A DNA stretch of 64,000 nucleotides from an uncultured Gammaproteobacteria bacterium (GTDB taxonomy: Bacteria > Pseudomonadota > Gammaproteobacteria > Berkiellales > Berkiellaceae): contig CADEEZ010000008.1 in assembly GCA_902826485.1 (NCBI GenBank), positions 1 to 64,000 of the forward strand, read 5' to 3'. Made by a program: the position numbers and the translations under genes. Of this stretch, positions 26,091 through 33,046 are shown piece by piece (the stretch's first letter is position 1; each line of letters opens with the position of its first letter). Under the pieces are notes generated by a model that saw only the letters and a program-made list of their open reading frames with translations, made no database searches and was not told where the DNA came from.

Positions 26091-28247
26091 TTATCCCATA
26101 CTCATTAAGTTTGAATATTGTCCAGGTACGGATATAAGTGTATTGTGCGTACCCATTTGAGTAATCTTACCCTCTTCTAAAACAATAATTTTGTCGGCAT
26201 TTCGAATGGCATTGAGTCTGTGTGCGATAAATATTGTTGTGCAGCCTAACATTCGAATATTATCAAAAATCTGACTTTCAACCTTGATGTCTAACTCACT
26301 GGTTGCTTCATCTAAAATTAAAATACTCGGATATGAAATCAGCGCTCTTGCAATTTCAATACGCTGTTTTTCTCCCCCACTAAAATTGATACCATTTTCA
26401 GACACCATTGTGTTATATCCATTTTTGCGCAAAGATATTTCTTCGTGTATAAACGCATCTTTAGCGCCTTTAACAATGGTTTCATATGAAACTGAATTTT
26501 CCCATAAAGTGAGATTATTTTTCAGAGAGTCATTAAATAAAATGCCTTCTTGCTGCACAACGGCGATAGAGTTTGCTAATATTAATCTGTTAATGGTATT
26601 GATATTATTTCCATCGATTAAAATACTGCCAGACCAAGCCAGATGTAAGTTTGATATCAATTTAAGTAAGGTTGTTTTCCCTGAGCCAGATGCCCCTACA
26701 ATGGCAACATGTTCTCCTGGGTATATAACAATATTCATATTTTTAATTAAAGGAAAAGCGATAGGGTTGTATCCGAAACACAAATCAGAGATTTCTATAT
26801 AGCCTGAAAGTTTGGCTTTGCTTTCAGGCAACAAGAAAGAAGATTGAGAAAAATGTGATAAATCTAATCTGCTGTCGATTTTTCGATCTAAAATATCATC
26901 TATTCTTGCTAGTGCACCAGTCATTTCGACTACTTGGTCAACAATATCTAATATATTTTTCAAAGGCAGCATTAAGCTTAATGCAATGCTTTGAATGGCA
27001 ACCAAAGATCCAATGGTCATGCTGCCATCCATTATTTTTTGTGCACCAATTAGCAAAATTAAAATATAGGCCAACGAATTAATGGCCATAGGCAATATGC
27101 TGATTAATTGGGTATTTTCAGTCATTTTATGAAGCGTGTTGCTTATTCTTGTTTGTGCGCCTACAATTTTAGAAAATACCTCTTGTTCTCGTCCAGAGGC
27201 TTTTATCGTCTCTATGATTTTAAATATATTGTATGCTTCAGAATAATATTTGCTGATATTTACATTTAATAATAAACTATTTTCTTTTTTTTGTTTTGAA
27301 ATTAAATAAAATATAGCCATGTTGATAGAAGCAGCGGTTAACACTATCAAAGCAATTGAAAAATCAAAATAGATCAAAACAGTAAAATAAATAATCACTA
27401 ATATGGCATGTAATATGGATCGCGTAAATATACTGGCAATAAATTTAGATGTTTCGCGCACCAACTCAATTCGGTGTGTAATATCTCCGGAATATCGCTG
27501 TGAAAAAAATTCTAAAGGTAATCGCATAATATGCCAAAGCAATTTTTCTGAAGAGAGGATCGTTAATTTATTTTCAAACAACACCAAATAGTAATTTTCT
27601 AATAAACTAATAAAAAATCTTAATATAGCGGTTAAAATAATTCCAATTATTAATATGTTTAAAATAGGGGTAGTGTGTTCAATAAGATAATTATCTACAA
27701 ATATTTTACTAAAAATAGGAGGGGCTAATGACAATAAAGTTAATCCTAAACCCGTAAAAAAAACAAATGAGAGGGGAGCGATATACTTAGAAAGTTGATG
27801 CGTCAATGGTTTTAAAACACGAGGCGGCATTCCCCCTTTTTGAAATATGGGCGTTAATTTAAATTCTAATAAGAGATTACTATATTCTTTAGAAAAGGCA
27901 TGTTTAGAGATGATTCGATGTCCACACGCGGGATCGTTAAGATAGATAATGTTATCCTTTATTCCTGTAATAACCACAAAGTATTGTGATTGCCAAAAAG
28001 CAATAGCAGGAAAAGTTACCGCAGTGAATTCATTTATTTTTTTGATATTCAGTGTGGTTTCTAAACCATATCTATTTGCGGCATGCATAATGTCTTCAGG
28101 TTTACAGCCATCTCTTGAAATACCGCAGTCTGTTCTCAATGTGTCGACAGAAACAAATCGTTTATAATAAGCAAGTATAATCGATAGGCAAACGGCACCG
28201 CTTTCAATGGCATCCATTTGAAGTATTGTCGGTGTTTTGACATACAT
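26091..28247 (-). CDS. NHLM-type peptidase/ABC transporter with degenerate C39 domain
   Basis: This 718-residue fusion of an N-terminal C39-like domain (1-140), six-helix exporter domain and ATPase (Walker A GASGSGKTTL, signature FSGGEKQRI, Walker B ILILDEATSELD) matches the first ABC protein of NHLM systems. The C39 domain starts KTPTILQMDAIESGAVCL where the family has QMEAVECGAA: the catalytic Cys is Ser16. The catalytic His, normally in HFVV, is Tyr89 (QSQYFVV). Gln10 and Asp105 (NDP) remain. The domain is therefore probably unable to cleave, like the C39-like domain of HlyB, and may only bind the leader. It overlaps the HlyD gene by one base. Confidence 0.92.
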   Translation of the reverse strand: MYVKTPTILQMDAIESGAVCLSIILAYYKRFVSVDTLRTDCGISRDGCKPEDIMHAANRYGLETTLNIKKINEFTAVTFPAIAFWQSQYFVVITGIKDNIIYLNDPACGHRIISKHAFSKEYSNLLLEFKLTPIFQKGGMPPRVLKPLTHQLSKYIAPLSFVFFTGLGLTLLSLAPPIFSKIFVDNYLIEHTTPILNILIIGIILTAILRFFISLLENYYLVLFENKLTILSSEKLLWHIMRLPLEFFSQRYSGDITHRIELVRETSKFIASIFTRSILHAILVIIYFTVLIYFDFSIALIVLTAASINMAIFYLISKQKKENSLLLNVNISKYYSEAYNIFKIIETIKASGREQEVFSKIVGAQTRISNTLHKMTENTQLISILPMAINSLAYILILLIGAQKIMDGSMTIGSLVAIQSIALSLMLPLKNILDIVDQVVEMTGALARIDDILDRKIDSRLDLSHFSQSSFLLPESKAKLSGYIEISDLCFGYNPIAFPLIKNMNIVIYPGEHVAIVGASGSGKTTLLKLISNLHLAWSGSILIDGNNINTINRLILANSIAVVQQEGILFNDSLKNNLTLWENSVSYETIVKGAKDAFIHEEISLRKNGYNTMVSENGINFSGGEKQRIEIARALISYPSILILDEATSELDIKVESQIFDNIRMLGCTTIFIAHRLNAIRNADKIIVLEEGKITQMGTHNTLISVPGQYSNLMSMG

Positions 28248-29083
28248 TATTCTATTCCTAACAATTCCTTTGTTTTTGGCATAATAAATGAGATGGGTCT
28301 TTTTGCTATACTGGTAATTTTGGCTTCACAGAGCATTCCACTACGAATTTTTATCGGCGCACCATTATCTGAAGTCCATTTATATTGACTGACAGTCGAT
28401 GAATCAGGAGTTAAACTTACGTATAATTCCAGTTGTGGCCCTTTATTTAGAAGTTGATTCACTAATTCTTCGTTATTCAAAATTCGCATCATACTGTTTT
28501 TTGTCGATATATAAGATGAAACATAAGTAATGGTGCCTATTAATGAACCATATTCCTCTGGTTTGATGGAAAGAGGAACAATTGAAATTTTCATCCCTGG
28601 CTTTACATTTTCGCTCTCAGCTGCAGAGATATAAATTATCCCTTGTAATGTGTTTTTGGGTAAATGTGAGGATTCAATTCGCATTAGGGTGGTGCCTGGA
28701 AAAATATAATCACCCACTGCTTTGTCTAATTCAAATACCTTTCCGGCATGGAGTGAAGTAATAACCGAAGCTTGACCTGAGGCATTGACAGGGGGGTCGA
28801 CATAGACAACAGGTTGGCCTTCTGTGATGAGATCACCCAATTTTGCGTCAAATTTAATAATCCTGCCCGATAGGGTTGCTGTAATGGATTGAATGCCTTC
28901 TATATTCAGCAGTATGCCGGTTCCGACGGTTCTTTGATAAATTTTACCGTATAACAGCCAAAAAAAACCTGAGAAAATTAAAAAAAATAAACCAACTAAT
29001 ATCATCCATCCTTTTGGATTAGTGACTCCAATTAATTCATCTAATCTTTCGAACGAAATATGCTCCTGGTTTTCTTCTGTCAT
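28247..29083 (-). CDS. HlyD-family membrane fusion protein of the NHLM export system
   Basis: This 278-residue protein has one N-terminal membrane segment (about 36-58), a beta-barrel/lipoyl-like region (IEGIQSITATLSGRIIKFDAKLGD), no long coiled coil, and a C-terminal barrel. The short form with NPKGWMILVGLFFLI matches NHLM secretion proteins rather than RTX-type HlyD. I chose ATG 29083 (MTEENQEH), preceded by AAAGAG; the longer frame from 29176 is unsupported. It is the first gene of the exporter operon and should bridge the ABC pair to the outer envelope. No outer-membrane TolC-type partner is in the window. Confidence 0.88.
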   Translation of the reverse strand: MTEENQEHISFERLDELIGVTNPKGWMILVGLFFLIFSGFFWLLYGKIYQRTVGTGILLNIEGIQSITATLSGRIIKFDAKLGDLITEGQPVVYVDPPVNASGQASVITSLHAGKVFELDKAVGDYIFPGTTLMRIESSHLPKNTLQGIIYISAAESENVKPGMKISIVPLSIKPEEYGSLIGTITYVSSYISTKNSMMRILNNEELVNQLLNKGPQLELYVSLTPDSSTVSQYKWTSDNGAPIKIRSGMLCEAKITSIAKRPISFIMPKTKELLGIE

Positions 29084-29290
29084 ATGTGCTCTTTCAAAAT
29101 AACCCATAAAATTAGTCGTTTGCTTGATGTGAATATACACTCTTTTTGAAGGGCATATCTTTAAAAAGTATAGCAATAGACAGGATCTTTACAGTTAAAT
29201 CACTAGGATTAAGCTATTTATCTCGAACTTATTGCCCTTCTTAGCGCTCTCATGCTTGTTAGCAAAATAGGAATAAAAGAAGGGGTGTAT

Positions 29291-29671
29291 ATGGGCTTAT
29301 TAGCGGAATTTAAAGCTTTTGCTATGCGGGGTAATGTGGTGGATTTAGCAGTTGCTGTGGTGATTGGGACCGCTTTTGGTAAAATTATTGCATCACTTGT
29401 CGATGGTATTGTGATGCCTTTGCTGGGTATTATACTGGGTGGTATTGATATTTCAGGTAAAACGCTTATCATTGGTCATGCTGTGGTTAAATGGGGTGTA
29501 TTTTTGCAAACCATTATTGATTTCACTTTAATTGCAGCGGCGATATTTTTAGTCGTAAAATTATTAATGTCCTTCCAGAAAAAACAAGAGGCTGAAGTTC
29601 CTCCTCCTTCACCCGAAGTGCAATTATTGACTGAAATTAGAGATGAGTTAAAAAACAAAAATAAGATATAA
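29291..29671 (+). CDS. mscL: Large-conductance mechanosensitive channel
   Basis: This 126-residue channel opens under membrane tension to release osmolytes. The N-terminal amphipathic helix and first pore helix are typical (MGLLAEFKAFAMRGNVVDLA, then VAVVIGTAFGKIIASLV), the second membrane segment is at about 68-95, and the C-terminal bundle is EVQLLTEIRDELKNK. I chose ATG 29291, with AAGGGG upstream, over a longer frame from 29252. Confidence 0.96.
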   Translation: MGLLAEFKAFAMRGNVVDLAVAVVIGTAFGKIIASLVDGIVMPLLGIILGGIDISGKTLIIGHAVVKWGVFLQTIIDFTLIAAAIFLVVKLLMSFQKKQEAEVPPPSPEVQLLTEIRDELKNKNKI

Positions 29672-29681
29672 AAAATTAAAT

Positions 29682-30305
29682 ATGAATATGTACATAGATT
29701 TTTCTACCCTATTAGAAGGTTTTTTTCTAGGCATTAGCCTGATCATGGCTATTGGTGCACAAAATGCTTTTGTCTTAAAGCAAGGATTAAAACGTCAATA
29801 TTTATTGATGACAGCATTAACTTGTTCTATTTCTGATGCCTTTTTAATTGTACTGGGCGTAACAGGAATTGGTGCCCTGATTACGGAATCACCTATATTT
29901 ATGGATATAATGCGTTTTGGTGGGGCAGCTTTTTTAATTTATTATGGGTTACGTTCTTTTTGGAGTGTTTTTCATCCACATATTTTAGTTGAATCTCTTG
30001 AAAATCCCATTCAGCAAAGTAGAAGAGCGACTTTTTTAGCTTTACTCGGCTTCACTTTTTTAAATCCGCATACTTATATTGATACTTTTTTATTATTAGG
30101 AACGGTAGGGGCTGAATTTCCTGTTCCAGAAAGACTGTCTTTTATTCTGGGTACACTAATGGCTTCGGTTACCTGGTTTTTTAGTTTAACTTATGGCGCA
30201 AGTAAACTAACGCCTTTATTTAAAAACCCTCGCGCATGGCAAGTATTAGATAGCATTATGGGTTGTGTGATGATAGGGATAGCCATTAGGTTAATTATTA
30301 AGTAG
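29682..30305 (+). CDS. LysE/ArgO-family amino acid exporter
   Basis: This 207-residue protein has five to six membrane segments. GAQNAFVLKQGL near residue 25, the CSISDAFLI segment and NPHTYIDTFLLLG are characteristic of the basic amino acid exporters LysE and ArgO. It starts 10 bases after mscL and may be co-transcribed with it. Export of arginine or lysine is inferred from the family. Confidence 0.88.
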   Translation: MNMYIDFSTLLEGFFLGISLIMAIGAQNAFVLKQGLKRQYLLMTALTCSISDAFLIVLGVTGIGALITESPIFMDIMRFGGAAFLIYYGLRSFWSVFHPHILVESLENPIQQSRRATFLALLGFTFLNPHTYIDTFLLLGTVGAEFPVPERLSFILGTLMASVTWFFSLTYGASKLTPLFKNPRAWQVLDSIMGCVMIGIAIRLIIK

Positions 30306-30386
30306 CTGGTTGAATTTTAGCTGTAAGTACACCTAAATAATATTTTAATCATATACTATACTCTCTAAAAATTCTGAGAATTTATT

Positions 30387-31373
30387 ATGTATATGCGCCA
30401 GCAAATCTATTTTTTACCCTTTTTAATTTCTGTCTTTTTTTGTGGCACCGTTTTTGCTGATATTAACGAGCCCAAGTTTACCTATCGGAAAGACACTGAA
30501 ACTTATATTCCTGCCTCTCATGAACTTAAACATAAAGCGACGATTGATGCGCCTATTGGTGATAATGGTCTGTTAAGCCCAATCATTAAATTAAAAATTA
30601 ATGGGCATGGTCCCTATAATTTTATGTTTGATACAGGGTTTTCTCAATCGATGATTTCTGCTGCGTTAGCTAAAAAATTAAATTTACCGCAAGCAGAAAC
30701 TGAAAAAGTGAGATCCATCACGCCTAGTCAAGTGGTCGATACTTTTCAGCATATTTATTTAGTGGATAAAATTGAAGTAGGGGATGTCGTCATAAGACAT
30801 TATGGCGTGTTTGCTTCAAGTGGCTTTGAAGATGAAGTGCAAGATTTAAAAAAATTGAAAGTAGATGGGGTATTAAGTGCAAATGCTTTTTATGGCTTGC
30901 TCTTAACGTTAGATTACAAAAATGAAAAAATATATCTAGAAAGAGGCAATTTACTGCATTCACCTCAAAACGAATTACTTCATTTGGAAAAACGAGATGT
31001 TCCTGTGATTAAGGCAAAAATAAAATTTAACAAATTAAACAAACTGGTAGAACAAAATTTTATTTTAGATACGGGCTTTGGTTCGTATTTTTATGTTAAT
31101 TCGTGCAATATTCCTGAAATGTTAAAATTCAAGGGCAGGGAAAATTTATTATCTTATGATTATTTAGGGTTTGAAAATAAAAAATATTTTGCACAACTTT
31201 TTGGGGATGTGATTTTATCGAATAGTATTTTGATAAAATCACCGCATATTACTTTTGGCCCCGTGAATTGCGAGCTAGGTGATCCTTATGGGTTAATTGG
31301 CCGAACCTTCTTCGAAAAAAATAGAGTAACGTTCGATCAGGTTAATGGTCTCGTTAAAATTAATAGATATTAA
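30387..31373 (+). CDS. Exported retropepsin-like aspartic protease with two DTG motifs
   Basis: This 328-residue protein starts with a signal peptide (FLPFLISVFFCGTVFA, cleavage before DIN). Two aspartyl-protease half-sites are visible, D82-T-G in FMFDTGFSQS and D228-T-G in FILDTGFGSY. Each is followed by the hydrophobic strand expected for a pepsin-like bilobal arrangement rather than a dimeric retropepsin. The protein should be periplasmic or secreted. Related bacterial proteins often begin with the same xFxFDTGxSxS pattern, and their substrates are mostly unknown. The 3' end overlaps the convergent acyltransferase by 4 bases. Confidence 0.8.
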   Translation: MYMRQQIYFLPFLISVFFCGTVFADINEPKFTYRKDTETYIPASHELKHKATIDAPIGDNGLLSPIIKLKINGHGPYNFMFDTGFSQSMISAALAKKLNLPQAETEKVRSITPSQVVDTFQHIYLVDKIEVGDVVIRHYGVFASSGFEDEVQDLKKLKVDGVLSANAFYGLLLTLDYKNEKIYLERGNLLHSPQNELLHLEKRDVPVIKAKIKFNKLNKLVEQNFILDTGFGSYFYVNSCNIPEMLKFKGRENLLSYDYLGFENKKYFAQLFGDVILSNSILIKSPHITFGPVNCELGDPYGLIGRTFFEKNRVTFDQVNGLVKINRY

Positions 31374-32116
31374 ACTAAATATTTTTCTTGCCATTGTAAA
31401 TATAAATTTTGCACATGGTTACAAAAGGCTTCTTTAGTTTCAAATTTATCTGGGTAAATGGGTTCAAACACAAAATAATGTGCGGTAGGATTTTTGGCGC
31501 GGACGATCATCCAAAGTTTGTGCACCAAATGTTGATTTTGCCATTCAAAATCATCTTGTGCTTCATAATAGATAAATATCGGTAAAACAGGTGCGCCGCT
31601 ATTTATGCTGATTTCAAAAGCCCCATATCTAAAGGGGGTAAATATTCGTCGACCTTTACAACCACCTTCGGGGTAAATTCCCACGCTATGGCCATCTGCT
31701 AAAGTTTTTAGCAAAGTATCTGCCGCTTCTTGTCTAGAGGATTTTTCTTCACGTTTTACATATAAAGTACCGGCGGCTTGACCAATTCTGCCTACTATCC
31801 ACCAGTCTTTGACTTCAATTTTAGCTAAAAATTTAGCATTAAATAGGGCAGGCATGCAGACATCTTCGGCCGCAGAAGGGTGATTGCCAATGAGGATATA
31901 TTTTTGAGGCAACTTACCAAGGTAATGTTGATGTACTTTTAAATCAATTCCCAATGCTCGGACGAATATTTTGCACCAATATTGAAAAAGTTGAGGGTAC
32001 CAAGCACAAGTGTATTTTTTAGGTAAAAAGCTTAGTAGATAGAGTAAAGTCGAAAAAAACAGTAAATCAACCCAGGCGATGACAAAATAGCCAATTTTTA
32101 AAATAGACATAATCAT
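31370..32116 (-). CDS. Lysophospholipid acyltransferase (PlsC-like) with altered HX4D motif
   Basis: This protein of about 248 residues has an N-terminal membrane segment (YFVIAWVDLLFFSTLLYLL). The acyl-acceptor motif reads NHPSAAED: the position of the usual Asp in NHx4D is Glu, with Asp one residue later. The second motif, YPEGGCKGRR, is the expected FPEGTRS-like phosphate-binding block. It probably acylates lysophospholipids or a glycerol phosphate derivative at the inner membrane. The start is uncertain: ATG 32116, ATG 32110 or GTG 32128 are all possible and none has a strong ribosome binding site. Confidence 0.8.
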   Translation of the reverse strand: MIMSILKIGYFVIAWVDLLFFSTLLYLLSFLPKKYTCAWYPQLFQYWCKIFVRALGIDLKVHQHYLGKLPQKYILIGNHPSAAEDVCMPALFNAKFLAKIEVKDWWIVGRIGQAAGTLYVKREEKSSRQEAADTLLKTLADGHSVGIYPEGGCKGRRIFTPFRYGAFEISINSGAPVLPIFIYYEAQDDFEWQNQHLVHKLWMIVRAKNPTAHYFVFEPIYPDKFETKEAFCNHVQNLYLQWQEKYLV

Positions 32117-32232
32117 ATCGTACGGCACCCATTACTAAAGACTTAATCAGATTATAGCTTTGTCTTGTCTTATTTAATGATATTATTGACAGAATTCTAA
32201 GGCCCTAGCATTAAATAAAAAAGTTAACTAAT

Positions 32233-33027
32233 ATGCTTATTTTTTTACATCGCACCTATAGAGGCAGAACACACAAATGGTGGCTCCAAAGTGTGATGAT
32301 TTTTATATTGGCGCTCTTTCTTGGTATGCTTACTTACTATTTTCTTGATTTATATAAACAATATCAATTACTCACAGCAGAAAATAAACGGCTCTCGCCC
32401 TATGTCCTTCTCTCTGAACAAAACTCTTTAAGTTATCGAGAGCCTATTATATCTCGTGTCAATTTTACCTATGACTATCTTCAATATTTAAATCAATTTG
32501 AACAATTTGAAAAAAAAGCCAAGTTGGCAAAATTAATGAGAGTCTATCATTCTAAGCAGGCCTTATATCGTCAAAAAAATGATTTAGAATTAGCTTTAAA
32601 GCGTGATCTGCTCGCTCCTGTGATGACATCACTAAGAAACGAATTATCAAATTATAGTCAAAAATGGGAAAAAGCTTCTCCAACAGAAAAAAATGCCATG
32701 CAATTGAAGTTTAAACAAAGCCTTTTAACTTATGAGATAGTTGCAAAACATAATGGATATAAAATATTGGCTTCAGATTGGATGCGTCAGATGATCATTC
32801 AAAATTGGTATGTGTTTATGTTGAATCAAATAAACGAACAGACATACACTGTTTCATTAGCTTTGCCCAGTTATGAAGCGCTTTATCCAAAGCTAGATAG
32901 TTTGGTTGAATTTTATTTTCAACTCCCCAATTTAGAAAATACCTGGATAAAATCAGATAGAGCGTTGCTTGAAAAAACTAAAAATCAGCTTAATTTAAGC
33001 AACGATACGGACACATTTGTTAGCTAG
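32233..33027 (+). CDS. Single-pass membrane protein of unknown function
   Basis: This 264-residue protein has a basic N-terminus (HRTYRGRTHKWW) and one membrane segment at about 20-42, so the remaining 220 residues are probably periplasmic. The periplasmic part is helical and Lys/Glu/Gln-rich with coiled-coil character near 85-150. I do not recognise a family. It precedes the M16 protease by 19 bases on the same strand and may be co-transcribed with it. Confidence 0.75.
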   Translation: MLIFLHRTYRGRTHKWWLQSVMIFILALFLGMLTYYFLDLYKQYQLLTAENKRLSPYVLLSEQNSLSYREPIISRVNFTYDYLQYLNQFEQFEKKAKLAKLMRVYHSKQALYRQKNDLELALKRDLLAPVMTSLRNELSNYSQKWEKASPTEKNAMQLKFKQSLLTYEIVAKHNGYKILASDWMRQMIIQNWYVFMLNQINEQTYTVSLALPSYEALYPKLDSLVEFYFQLPNLENTWIKSDRALLEKTKNQLNLSNDTDTFVS

Positions 33028-33046
33028 CATAAAATAAGAAAGAAAC

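Noticed and set aside
26284-26802. 172-residue open frame on the plus strand inside the peptidase/ABC gene
   Set aside because: It is antisense to a conserved ATPase domain, has no family match or ribosome binding site, and arises from the codon pattern of the opposite strand.
23197-29083. Interpretation of the exporter as an RTX type I secretion system
   Set aside because: There are two ABC proteins, one with the N-terminal element typical of NHLM ABC2, and a short HlyD protein without a long coiled coil. No RTX substrate with glycine-aspartate nonapeptides is nearby.
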